Origin: an uncultured Bacteroides sp.
GTDB lineage: Bacteria; Bacteroidota; Bacteroidia; Bacteroidales; Bacteroidaceae
Direction: 5' to 3'
Length of the DNA stretch: 64,000 nucleotides
NCBI GenBank assembly: GCA_900555635.1
Contig: USLU01000003.1
Span: 1-64,000, forward strand
Shown here: positions 36,438-45,251 of the stretch, one piece after another
How positions within the stretch are numbered: position 1 is the first letter of the stretch
Layout of the letters: each line of letters starts with the position of its first letter
Made by a program: the position numbers and the translations under genes
The notes under the pieces: generated by a model
What the model was told of the DNA's origin: nothing
What the model saw: the letters and a program-made list of their open reading frames with translations, nothing else
The model's database searches: none

Positions 36438-37157
36438 ATGAAGAAAAGTAATAACCCGATCATCGGCATCTCTACGGAAATAGATATTCCGGAAAGAATA
36501 GCTGTCAAAAGAAAATATGTGGATGCCGTTATTCAGGGTGGCGGTATCCCTTTTCTTCTTCCTTTTACCGACAATGCGGATATACTTAAATCAGCTATTA
36601 CCATCATTGATGGTTTGCTTTTGACCGGAGGAAATGATATATCACCTGCTCTTTATGGCGAGGAAGCTATGGCGGAATGTTCGGCTTCCTGTGTAGAAAG
36701 AGACTCTTTGGATTATACATTGTTACGATTAGCCTCAGCAAGTAGAGTTCCTGTGTTAGGCATTTGCCGGGGCATGCAGATAATCAATACTTATTTTGGA
36801 GGTACATTGTATCAGGATTTGCCGACTCAATCCCCCTCTAATGTATGTCATCGTTCTGAAAATGTTGATGTGGTGGCAAGACATGATATACATTCTCCGG
36901 AAGGTGGCATACTACATTCTATAACCGGAAAAGAATGCTTGGAAGTTTATTCTATTCACCATCAGGCAGTCAACAGGGTAGCTGACGGTTTTAAAGCTAC
37001 AGCATTCTCGGTTGATGGTATTGTGGAGGTTATAGAATCTGTTTCAGGTGATATCTGGGGTGTGCAATTTCATCCGGAGTTGTCAGTAGCTGAGGGCAAT
37101 AAGGATATGCTGCAAATATTCAGGTACTTTATTAATCAAACGAGAATAAAGAGATAA
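36438..37157 (+). CDS. Peptidase C26 / gamma-glutamyl hydrolase-like protein
   Basis: This 239-residue protein has no signal peptide, so it is probably cytoplasmic. It has the class I glutamine-amidotransferase fold: the nucleophile Cys110 lies in GICRGMQIIN and the His212-Glu214 dyad in GVQFHPE. An early LLLTGGNDISPALYG segment completes the PuuD/gamma-Glu-GABA hydrolase pattern. This family cleaves gamma-glutamyl amide bonds in small molecules. It is unusual inside a glycan locus: it starts 11 bp after the GH36 gene and is followed by a separate promoter for GH2. A role on an amide-linked decoration or amino-compound released from the substrate is conjecture. Confidence 0.88.
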   Translation: MKKSNNPIIGISTEIDIPERIAVKRKYVDAVIQGGGIPFLLPFTDNADILKSAITIIDGLLLTGGNDISPALYGEEAMAECSASCVERDSLDYTLLRLASASRVPVLGICRGMQIINTYFGGTLYQDLPTQSPSNVCHRSENVDVVARHDIHSPEGGILHSITGKECLEVYSIHHQAVNRVADGFKATAFSVDGIVEVIESVSGDIWGVQFHPELSVAEGNKDMLQIFRYFINQTRIKR

Positions 37158-37174
37158 CTTTTAATTTAAGCGGT

Positions 37175-37182
37175 TATCTTTG
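37175..37182 (+). promoter_or_regulatory. -7 box upstream of GH2
   Basis: TATCTTTG matches TAnnTTTG and lies 43 bp before the GH2 ATG. Unlike the other locus B promoters, no TTTGTAC operator occurs 38 bp upstream, so this promoter may be constitutive or controlled differently. Confidence 0.55.
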
Positions 37183-37225
37183 CGAGGAAAGATAAAACTA
37201 CAGAACATTATAAAAAAGAATACCA

Positions 37226-40072
37226 ATGAAGAAACACTTATTTTTAGTATTTACTTTACTAATCGGCATAACTACTTCTATGTCGGCAAAATCGATTCCC
37301 ACTACCCGTTTGAATATGGATTTAAGCGGAAACTGGGCTTTTGCACTCGATCCGGATAACGCTGGAATAACCAAAGAATTCTGGAATGAGACGTTTGGAG
37401 AAACTGTAGCACTTCCGGGCACAACGGACACTAATCGGAAAGGGAAAGAGAATACCAACCGGAATGAAACAACCCAACTGTCACGACTCTATCGTTACGA
37501 AGGTCCTGCATGGTATTCCAAAGAAATTAATCTTTCCGCAGAATGGAAGGGAAAGGAGATTATGCTGTACCTGGAGCGTACTCGTCCTACTACCGTTTGG
37601 GTAGATGGTAAATTGGTGGGGAAATGTGATTATTTATCGGTTCCTCATTGTTATAATCTGACTTCTTTTCTCACACCAGGAAAGCATAAACTGACGATCC
37701 GCGTCGATAATAAAGAAAGCATTCCTTCGCAAATCCGCTCCAGTTCGCATTCGTGCACTGAATCTACTCAAACAAACTGGAACGGTATCATTGGGCAGAT
37801 GGAGCTACAAGGTACTAACCCTGTGCACATTGCATCCATGCAAGTATATCCGCAAGTAGGCGACTGCTCAGTAAAGGTAAAGGTTGTTTTATCTAAGGCT
37901 CTCAATAAAGGCGAGAAGTTAGCGTTGGATGCAGAAGCTTTCAATACAATAAAACAACATCGGGCAAAAGCAGCGGAATTCTCACTTGCCGCAGGTAAGA
38001 AAGAATATGAAGTGGTATTTCCATTGGGCAAAGATGCTTTGTTGTGGAGCGACTATGCTCCGGTACTTTATAAGCTTACTGCCAGTTTGGGTAAGCAGGA
38101 TCAGTATAGTGTAAACTTCGGCTTGCGTGAGTTTAAGGCGGATGGAAAACAGTTTTCCATCAACGGAGAAAAAACATTCTTAAGAGGCAAACATGATGCT
38201 TGTGTATTCCCTTTGACGGCTCATACGCCTATGGGATTGACCGAATGGCAACATTACTTTAAAGTATGCAAAGCGTATGGCGTCAACCATGTCCGCTTTC
38301 ACTCCTGGTGTCCCCCCGCAGCATGCTTCGAGGCGGCCGATCTGGAAGGAATCTATCTGCAACCGGAACTTACAATCTGGGGAAGTTTCAAGAAAGACGC
38401 CAAAGAGTTGATGAGCTTTTTATTGAATGATGGCGAAAAGATTCAGCAAGAATATAGCAATCATCCGTCATTCGTCATGTTTGCATTGGGTAATGAATTG
38501 GGTGGAGACATAGATGTGATGAAATCATTTATTGATCGGTTCCGCGCATTGGAATCGCGCCATCTATATGCATACGGTTCGAATAACTTTTTGGGTTGGC
38601 GTGGGTATATACCCGGCGAAGACTTTCTGGTTACTTGCCGGGTAGGTGAAGGGCAAGGGTATACAACGCATGCCAGAGCATCATTTTCGTTTGCCGATGC
38701 CGCTGAGGGAGGTTTCTTGAATAACACCTATCCCAACTCCCAAATGAATTTCGACGGTGCTTTGGAAAAATCACCCGTACCGGTGGTTGGTCACGAAACA
38801 GGACAGTTCCAAATCTATCCCAATTATGACGAAATGAAGAAATACACCGGTGTATTGGCTCCTTGGAACTTTGAAGTATTCCGTGCACGATTGCAGAAAG
38901 CAGGAATGTTGAAACAAGCGGATGATTTTGTAAAGGCATCCGGTGCACTTTCCCTTCTGCTTTATCGTGCTGATATTGAAATGAACTTACGCACCAAGCA
39001 AATGGCAGGATTCCAATTGCTCGATTTGCAAGACTATTCCGGACAAGGATCGGCTTATGTAGGTGTTCTGGATGCTTTTATGGATAGCAAAGGTCTGATT
39101 ACTCCTGAGCAATGGAGAGAGTTCTGCTGTGAGGTTGTACCGCTCTTCACTACTCCCAAATTCTGCTGGACTGCCGGTGAAAAGTTGTCGGGTAAAGTGG
39201 AAATAGCCAATTATGGCCCGAAGTCATTAGATGGAAATAGCCTTGATTGGGAATTGGTATCGAACGGGCAAGTACTCGAAAAAGGCAAATATACTATTCC
39301 TGCCGGAACAGGATTGCTGGATGTAAACGAACTCTCTGTTCAATTGCCGAATGTGATGAAAGCATGTAAGGCAGAAATGAATCTGAAGATAGAAGGAACT
39401 GCTTATAAGAATAGTTATCCCCTTTGGATATATCCGTCGACTCAACCGGTCAATAAAGACGGAATTGCAGTGACTCGTACATTGGATGATGAAGCTATCC
39501 GCACCTTACGTCAAGGAGGTAAAGTACTGTTATTACCCCGTAGGGAAGATTGTAGTGAAATAACAGTAGGTGGGTTGTTTCAGAGTGACTATTGGAATTA
39601 CCGTATGTTCAAAAGCATTTGCGACCGTATTAAGAAACCGGCTTCTCCCGGAACTTTGGGAATACTTACCAGTCCCGAACATGCCATTTTTAAAGATTTC
39701 CCTACGGAATTTCATACCAATTGGCAATGGTTTCCCATTATCAAACATAGTTATCCTATGATTTTGGACAGAATGCCTTCGGATTATCTTCCTATTGTGC
39801 AGGTGATTGATAATGTAGAAAGAAATCACAAACTCGGCTTGGTGTTTGAACTGAATGTAGAAGGTGGAAAACTGTTGGTCTGCATGGCCGATTTGGACGC
39901 TGTACAGGATAAACCGGAAGGTCGCCAGTTCTATACCAGTTTAGTTAACTATATGCAATCTGCCGATTTTACTCCAAACACTCGCATGTCTGTCGACGAG
40001 GTAAGGAATTTATTTTCGGTAGGAGTAAAAGCAGATGGAATTAAATTGTTGGATAATATTTCTTATGAGTAA
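37226..40072 (+). CDS. GH2 family beta-galactosidase-like enzyme
   Basis: This 948-residue secreted enzyme has a signal peptide at about 1-21. The GH2 sugar-binding jelly roll covers about 35-200 (WAFALDPDNAG, RPTTVWVDGK), an Ig-like domain about 205-305, and a TIM-barrel about 310-600. The acid/base Glu424 lies in FALGNELGGD and the likely nucleophile Glu524 in VVGHETGQF. The C-terminal 330 residues are additional domains. The architecture is a divergent GH2 and the exact sugar (galactose, glucuronic acid, mannose) cannot be fixed. The next gene starts at or just after its stop codon, which indicates coupled translation. Confidence 0.88.
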   Translation: MKKHLFLVFTLLIGITTSMSAKSIPTTRLNMDLSGNWAFALDPDNAGITKEFWNETFGETVALPGTTDTNRKGKENTNRNETTQLSRLYRYEGPAWYSKEINLSAEWKGKEIMLYLERTRPTTVWVDGKLVGKCDYLSVPHCYNLTSFLTPGKHKLTIRVDNKESIPSQIRSSSHSCTESTQTNWNGIIGQMELQGTNPVHIASMQVYPQVGDCSVKVKVVLSKALNKGEKLALDAEAFNTIKQHRAKAAEFSLAAGKKEYEVVFPLGKDALLWSDYAPVLYKLTASLGKQDQYSVNFGLREFKADGKQFSINGEKTFLRGKHDACVFPLTAHTPMGLTEWQHYFKVCKAYGVNHVRFHSWCPPAACFEAADLEGIYLQPELTIWGSFKKDAKELMSFLLNDGEKIQQEYSNHPSFVMFALGNELGGDIDVMKSFIDRFRALESRHLYAYGSNNFLGWRGYIPGEDFLVTCRVGEGQGYTTHARASFSFADAAEGGFLNNTYPNSQMNFDGALEKSPVPVVGHETGQFQIYPNYDEMKKYTGVLAPWNFEVFRARLQKAGMLKQADDFVKASGALSLLLYRADIEMNLRTKQMAGFQLLDLQDYSGQGSAYVGVLDAFMDSKGLITPEQWREFCCEVVPLFTTPKFCWTAGEKLSGKVEIANYGPKSLDGNSLDWELVSNGQVLEKGKYTIPAGTGLLDVNELSVQLPNVMKACKAEMNLKIEGTAYKNSYPLWIYPSTQPVNKDGIAVTRTLDDEAIRTLRQGGKVLLLPRREDCSEITVGGLFQSDYWNYRMFKSICDRIKKPASPGTLGILTSPEHAIFKDFPTEFHTNWQWFPIIKHSYPMILDRMPSDYLPIVQVIDNVERNHKLGLVFELNVEGGKLLVCMADLDAVQDKPEGRQFYTSLVNYMQSADFTPNTRMSVDEVRNLFSVGVKADGIKLLDNISYE

Positions 40073-40073
40073 G

Positions 40074-41690
40074 ATGAATATAAGAAGAGATCAACAGATG
40101 TCCAACGTCATAAAGCCTGTAATGATTATGATGGTGGTAACGTTGTGGAGCATATTTGCAAGTGCACAAGACGCTTTTCCTATTCCATATTTGCAGAATA
40201 ATGGGAAAGCGGTACAATTGATGGTGGATGATAAACCCTTCTTGATGATTGCCGGAGAGTTGCATAACTCTTCTTCTTCTACGACTTCTTATATGCAACC
40301 TATCTGGGAAAAATTGGTTGCTGGAAATCTCAATACAGTATTGGCAGTCGTAAGTTGGCAGCAGATAGAACCGCAGGAAGGAGTGTTTGATTTTACTTTG
40401 GTTGATTCTCTTTTGAAGGAGGCCGGGAAGAATCGTTTGAAATTGGTACTTTTATGGTTTGGTACTTGGAAGAATGGAGAATCTAGTTATACACCGGATT
40501 GGCTAAAGAAGGATACTAAGCGTTTTTTCAGGGTGAGAACCAAGGATGGGAAGAATATTGAAACCATTTCTCCTTTCTGTGATGCGGCCCGCCAGGCTGA
40601 TAAGAAAGCTTTTCGAGCATTAATGTCACATCTAGCAGAAGTCGATAAAGAGCGCACGGTTATAATGATGCAACCGGAGAACGAAATGGGAGTTTTTCAG
40701 GAAATAGATTTTTGTCCGCAGGCACTCAAACAGTTTGAGGGGCAAGCACCTTCTAAATTGATTCAATATGTCACCAAGAATGAAAAAACGCTGTATCCCA
40801 TTCTTCGTAACCAGTGGGTGGATAATGGACGAAAGATGAAAGGAACCTGGAAAGAGATATTTGGAGACACTCCTTATACCAAGGAATTCTTTATGGCATG
40901 GCAGTATGCTTCTTATGTGAATGAGGTCGCAGGAGCAGGGAAAGAGGTATATCCGTTGCCGATGTTTGTGAATGCATGGATTATTCAGAATCCCCAACAA
41001 CTGCCGGGCGAATATCCCAATGGCGGACCCGTATCAAGAGTATTGGATATTTATAAAGCTGCTGCTGAAAATATAGATATACTTAGTCCGGATATATACT
41101 TGCCCGATTTTAAACAGGTCGTTTCCGAATATATTCGGAAGGACAATCCTTTGTTGGTTCCTGAATCAAAATATGAGCCGGGAAGAGCATTTTATGCTTT
41201 TGCAGAGTGTGATGCTTTAGGATTTGCCATATTTGGTATTGATAGTCAGGTTACTAAACCTCTGTTGGTTGGTACTCACAAAGTGTTAAGCGACTTACAA
41301 TCACTTATTCTACAATATCAGGGTACAGGGCAGATGAGAGGTTTTTTGAAATATCAGGAAAAAGGGACTACCCTAACTCTTGGAGATTATATTTTTAATG
41401 TTACGTACAATGATGAACCTGCCTTTGGATTAATGATTCAGACTGCGCCCGAGGAGTATTTGGTAGCAGGAATGAATTTTAAAGCGACTGTTTCTTCTGT
41501 AAAGAAAGACAAGACTGCTTATTTCCTTCAAATATGGGAAGGTGATTACAAAGAAGGTCATTGGGCTCCTATACGTCTATTGAATGGCGATGAAACTTTA
41601 CATAACTCAACTTTCTTTGCTTCGGGTGTTAAAAAGCAAGATATTACTATTCCTGCTATTTATAAAATAAAGGTATATACTCGCGATTAA
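40074..41690 (+). CDS. GH35-like beta-galactosidase with DUF5597-type C-terminus
   Basis: This is a 538-residue secreted enzyme. In-frame ATGs occur at 40035, 40065, 40074 and 40098. The first would overlap GH2 by 38 bp; 40074 or 40098 gives a normal signal peptide (NVIKPVMIMMVVTLWSIFAS, then AQ). The TIM-barrel has MIAGELHNSSSST, VSWQQIEPQEGVFDF, the acid/base region QPENEMG (Glu204) and a second Glu364 in VPESKYEPG, as in GH35/GH42-type enzymes. The C-terminal 170 residues resemble the DUF5597 beta domain. GH35 enzymes remove terminal beta-galactose. Translationally coupled to GH2. Confidence 0.83.
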   Translation: MNIRRDQQMSNVIKPVMIMMVVTLWSIFASAQDAFPIPYLQNNGKAVQLMVDDKPFLMIAGELHNSSSSTTSYMQPIWEKLVAGNLNTVLAVVSWQQIEPQEGVFDFTLVDSLLKEAGKNRLKLVLLWFGTWKNGESSYTPDWLKKDTKRFFRVRTKDGKNIETISPFCDAARQADKKAFRALMSHLAEVDKERTVIMMQPENEMGVFQEIDFCPQALKQFEGQAPSKLIQYVTKNEKTLYPILRNQWVDNGRKMKGTWKEIFGDTPYTKEFFMAWQYASYVNEVAGAGKEVYPLPMFVNAWIIQNPQQLPGEYPNGGPVSRVLDIYKAAAENIDILSPDIYLPDFKQVVSEYIRKDNPLLVPESKYEPGRAFYAFAECDALGFAIFGIDSQVTKPLLVGTHKVLSDLQSLILQYQGTGQMRGFLKYQEKGTTLTLGDYIFNVTYNDEPAFGLMIQTAPEEYLVAGMNFKATVSSVKKDKTAYFLQIWEGDYKEGHWAPIRLLNGDETLHNSTFFASGVKKQDITIPAIYKIKVYTRD

Positions 41691-41718
41691 ACGCCGGAAA
41701 GCCTGTATTTATTGTTCT

Positions 41719-41764
41719 TTTGTACGTAATTTGCCTTGATGAATTTTGCTAACCCGTACATTTG
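41719..41764 (+). promoter_or_regulatory. Operator-promoter copy 4 of the locus B regulon
   Basis: TTTGTACGTAATTTGCC starts at 41719 and the -7 box TACATTTG at 41757, exactly 38 bp later, as in the other three copies. Transcription would begin near 41771, which rules out the in-frame ATG at 41736 and supports the GH3 start at 41814. Confidence 0.75.
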
Positions 41765-41813
41765 CAGAGGAGAATTGAGTACGAAAGAACTTAAATATTT
41801 TAAATCTATACCC

Positions 41814-44015
41814 ATGATAAGAAGACTAATTACACAATCATGCCTCGTCGTCTTTGCGGTAGGGGCTATGGCACAAAACCAAGTGAAAGATGCCAAAATG
41901 AATCCTTTTATTTCCAATCTGATGCAGAAGATGACATTGGAAGAGAAAGTAGGACAGTTAAATCAATATGCCGGTGGCTTTGCTACGGGACCCAATAATA
42001 CACGTGTCAGCCGTACGGAAGATATAAGTAAAGGTCTGGTAGGCTCTCTGTTGAATGTATCGGGAGCAGCCAATACCCGTAAGTATCAAGAAGCTGCCAT
42101 GAAATCGCGCTTACAGATACCTTTGATTTTCGGGCTCGACGTGATTCATGGTTTCAGAACCGGTTTTCCTTTGCCGCTGGCAGAAGCTGCCAGTTTCGAC
42201 CTCGATGCTATTGAACGTGGTTCAAAGTGCGCTGCCAAAGAAGCTGCCGCTGCCGGGTTACATTGGACATTCGCTCCGATGGTAGATATTAGTTGGGATG
42301 CCCGTTGGGGACGTGTGATGGAAGGTGCGGGCGAAGATCCATATTACGGGGCTAAAGTTGCTGCCGCACGTGTGCATGGTCTACAGGGTAACGACTTGTC
42401 GAAAGAAAACACAATTCTTGCTTGCATCAAGCACTTTGCCGGATATGGGGCTGCTGCTGCCGGAAAGGACTATAACAGTGTGGATATGTCGATGGGGCAA
42501 TTCGCCAATTTCTATATGCCACCTTACAAAGCTGGGGCTGAGGCTGGTGCTGCTACCTTTATGAGTGCTTTCAATGACTTCAATAATGAACCGTCTACCG
42601 GAAGTAGTTTCTTGTTGCGTGATTTGTTGAAGAATCAATGGGGCTTTAAGGGCTTTGTTGTTTCTGACTGGGGTTCGGTGGGTGAAATGATGAATCATCG
42701 CTACGCCAAAGATGAAAAAGAAGCTGCTTATAAAGGAATCACTGCCGGGCTGGATATGGAGATGGAAAGCGGATGTTATGCCAAAACGTTGGTATCGTTG
42801 GTAAAAGAAGGAAAAGTACCGATGGAACTGATAGATGATGCCGTTCGCCGTATTCTGGAACAGAAATATAAACTAGGTTTGTTTGATGATCCTTTCCGTT
42901 ATTGCAACGAAGAAAGAGAACGTACGGTCATTGGTTCGGAAGAATCACGCCGTGAGGCCCGTTATGTATCCGAACGCTCCATTGTATTGCTGAAGAACGA
43001 GAACTCGCTGCTTCCGCTATCTCCATCCGTAAAGAAAGTAGCCCTGATTGGTGCGCTTGCCAAATCGCAGAAAGATATGTGTGGTGCATGGTCATGTGCC
43101 GAGGTGAGTAAGGTAATCACTCTGTATGAAGCAATGGAGAAAAGGGGAGTGACCGTCAACTACAGCGATGGCTATGATCTGAAGAGTAACGAAATTGTAA
43201 ATCTGGAACAATCTTTGGCTGCTGCCCGTCAATCGGATGTAGTGGTGGTAGCTATGGGTGAACAGGCTTGGGAGAGTGGCGAAATGCGTTCGAAGGGAGA
43301 TATCTCCATTGCACCTGGTCAGCAACAGTTAGTGGCCGAATTAGTAAAAACGGGTAAACCGGTGGTAGTGTTGATGATGTGTGGTCGTCCGGTTATCTTC
43401 AACGAAGTGCGTCGTGATGCTCCTGCTATCTTATGCACCTGGTGGTTGGGAAGTGAGGCGGGTCCTGCTATCTGCAATGTATTATGGGGAGAATACAACC
43501 CTTCGGGCAAACTGCCGATGACCTTTCCGCAACATAACGGACAAATACCTTTGCATTATCAGTATAAGAGTACAGGACGTCCTACCGCTCTAGGTGGATG
43601 GTGTGCCAAATATATTGATATTTCGACGGAACCTGCTTATCCTTTCGGATATGGACTGAGCTATACAAGTTTTGGTTATTCGGATGTGAAGGTGCTTCCA
43701 GGCAATGGCAAGGATGTTCATGCACGTGTAGCGGTGACTGTAACGAATACGGGTAAATATGCAGGTGAAGAAGTGGTTCAGTTGTATGTTCGCGATGAGG
43801 TCGCTTCGATTACCCGTCCTATCAAAGAGTTGAAAGGCTTCGAGAAGATAGAATTGAAAGCCGGAGAAAGTAAAACTGTGACTTTCGATGTAAAAGACGA
43901 ACAATTGGGCTTCTATGACAATCGCATGAATTATGTAGTGGAGAAAGGAGACTTTACCTTCATGATAGGTGGAAACAGTGCTGACTTGCAATCGGTAAAA
44001 TACACCCTTAATTGA
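41814..44015 (+). CDS. GH3 beta-glucosidase-like enzyme (BglX type)
   Basis: This 733-residue secreted enzyme starts at 41814, placing the signal peptide (about 1-20, ending GAMAQ) first. The longer frame from 41736 would begin upstream of the promoter -7 box. The GH3 N-terminal barrel contains VMEGAGEDPYYG and the nucleophile Asp285 in FVVSDWGS. The second alpha/beta domain follows, and a C-terminal fibronectin type III-like domain begins at about 640. BglX-type enzymes hydrolyse beta-glucosides, but relatives act on beta-xylosides or galactosides. The frame runs up to the next gene, whose ATG lies 9 bp after the stop. Confidence 0.9.
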   Translation: MIRRLITQSCLVVFAVGAMAQNQVKDAKMNPFISNLMQKMTLEEKVGQLNQYAGGFATGPNNTRVSRTEDISKGLVGSLLNVSGAANTRKYQEAAMKSRLQIPLIFGLDVIHGFRTGFPLPLAEAASFDLDAIERGSKCAAKEAAAAGLHWTFAPMVDISWDARWGRVMEGAGEDPYYGAKVAAARVHGLQGNDLSKENTILACIKHFAGYGAAAAGKDYNSVDMSMGQFANFYMPPYKAGAEAGAATFMSAFNDFNNEPSTGSSFLLRDLLKNQWGFKGFVVSDWGSVGEMMNHRYAKDEKEAAYKGITAGLDMEMESGCYAKTLVSLVKEGKVPMELIDDAVRRILEQKYKLGLFDDPFRYCNEERERTVIGSEESRREARYVSERSIVLLKNENSLLPLSPSVKKVALIGALAKSQKDMCGAWSCAEVSKVITLYEAMEKRGVTVNYSDGYDLKSNEIVNLEQSLAAARQSDVVVVAMGEQAWESGEMRSKGDISIAPGQQQLVAELVKTGKPVVVLMMCGRPVIFNEVRRDAPAILCTWWLGSEAGPAICNVLWGEYNPSGKLPMTFPQHNGQIPLHYQYKSTGRPTALGGWCAKYIDISTEPAYPFGYGLSYTSFGYSDVKVLPGNGKDVHARVAVTVTNTGKYAGEEVVQLYVRDEVASITRPIKELKGFEKIELKAGESKTVTFDVKDEQLGFYDNRMNYVVEKGDFTFMIGGNSADLQSVKYTLN

Positions 44016-44023
44016 TAATTGCC

Positions 44024-45112
44024 ATGATATATCACAGTGAAAAGAGATGGCTTCTTATTGCCTTGCTGGTTTTATTTGCAATAGCAGGAACAACCACCCT
44101 GCGGGCGGTAACTACGAAACAACTTACAGATACAATAGACTATAAAGTATTTGTAGCTGTGGATAAAGCCGCCGTAGAGCACTGGGGTGGGAAAGAGGCT
44201 TATCAGACCAAGCTGAATACCTTTCTCGACCAAGTAAACGACTTCTGGAATCAGGCGGGACAGGGTAAGTTCAACTACTATTTTCGCTATCTACCGGACT
44301 TGCAGGTTGTTTATGATTGCTCGTCGCGTCAGTTGGAGAAGGTTTATAAGCATAGCGCCGGTTTCCCCAACCATGATGTATTGCTGATTATCGACTCCAT
44401 TCTCGACCATGACGATGAAGAAGAAGGCAAAGGCTGGTACTGTGGCGGAGGAGCCGATGATATGACGATGGTGGTATGCCGTAGCCGCAGTAATACGGAA
44501 CACGAAGATTTGTTCGGCATTGACTATTTCTGCCGTGGTGTGGCTCATGAACTGGGACACTACCGTGGAGTGACAGACCTTTATGCCGACCGCATCCGAG
44601 AAAAAAACAATCCGGTGAACGGCATCGGCTATGAACCCGACTCCTGTGTGATGAACAATCACTATAAGACTTATAAATGGAGTTCTTATGCTGTGAATAT
44701 CATTAACTATACGGCTCGTTCAAAGCGTCCTTCACGTGATTTTCCGGGTTTCTTCAAGCAGATGTTTCCACAGAATATACAGGTGACGGTGAAGGTAAAA
44801 GGCCAGAAACAAAAGGGTGTACTGCTGAACTTATACGGTTCACGGGCAGGATTTAACGACTTGATAGCAACTCCCTATCGTACTTATCGTACTGATAAAC
44901 AGGGAGAATATCTCATTACCGGTGTGCCGGATTTATACGATTCGCCCAACGGTCCCTTGCATACGGATAAACTGCCTTATAATCGCTGGTTTACCTTTTT
45001 GCTCGAAGCCGAATACAAAGGTGAGAAGAAATATGTATGGCTACCGGAATATGAGGTGCAACAAACTTTCTTTGAGAAGAAAGATACCTATCAAGTCAAA
45101 ATTGATTTTTAG
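44024..45112 (+). CDS. Secreted metzincin-like zinc metalloprotease
   Basis: This is a 362-residue protein. I chose ATG 44024; an upstream TTG at 44012 overlaps the GH3 stop and is less likely. A signal peptide covers about 5-30 (LLIALLVLFAIAGTTTLRA). The zinc motif HELGHYRGVTD has His175, Glu176, His179 and Asp185, the HExxHxxGxxD form seen in metzincin relatives. Met210 in SCVMNN, 25 residues later, could be the Met-turn. The final 110 residues look like an Ig-like carboxypeptidase-regulatory domain. It is embedded between GH3 and GH97, so a proteolytic role on a glycoprotein substrate is plausible but unproven. I do not recognise a named family. Confidence 0.78.
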   Translation: MIYHSEKRWLLIALLVLFAIAGTTTLRAVTTKQLTDTIDYKVFVAVDKAAVEHWGGKEAYQTKLNTFLDQVNDFWNQAGQGKFNYYFRYLPDLQVVYDCSSRQLEKVYKHSAGFPNHDVLLIIDSILDHDDEEEGKGWYCGGGADDMTMVVCRSRSNTEHEDLFGIDYFCRGVAHELGHYRGVTDLYADRIREKNNPVNGIGYEPDSCVMNNHYKTYKWSSYAVNIINYTARSKRPSRDFPGFFKQMFPQNIQVTVKVKGQKQKGVLLNLYGSRAGFNDLIATPYRTYRTDKQGEYLITGVPDLYDSPNGPLHTDKLPYNRWFTFLLEAEYKGEKKYVWLPEYEVQQTFFEKKDTYQVKIDF

Positions 45113-45251
45113 AAGCTAAGATTCAGAGTAGAGAATTTCTTATTGATTATGCTTGAATAGCAGGATGAAAAGTCTTGTTACTGCTCTGCTTTTGTCCCAA
45201 AGCGAAGGCTATTACTTAAATAGAAAATGTAACATAACAACTTATTGATTT

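Noticed and set aside
41736..41813. Upstream extension of GH3
   Set aside because: It would start before the -7 box at 41757 and puts 26 residues ahead of the signal peptide.
44012..44023. TTG start for the metalloprotease gene
   Set aside because: It overlaps the GH3 stop and the ATG at 44024 precedes an intact signal peptide.
45228..45234. TGTAACA just before GH97
   Set aside because: Single copy, placed within 20 bp of the start codon and without phased partners, so probably chance.
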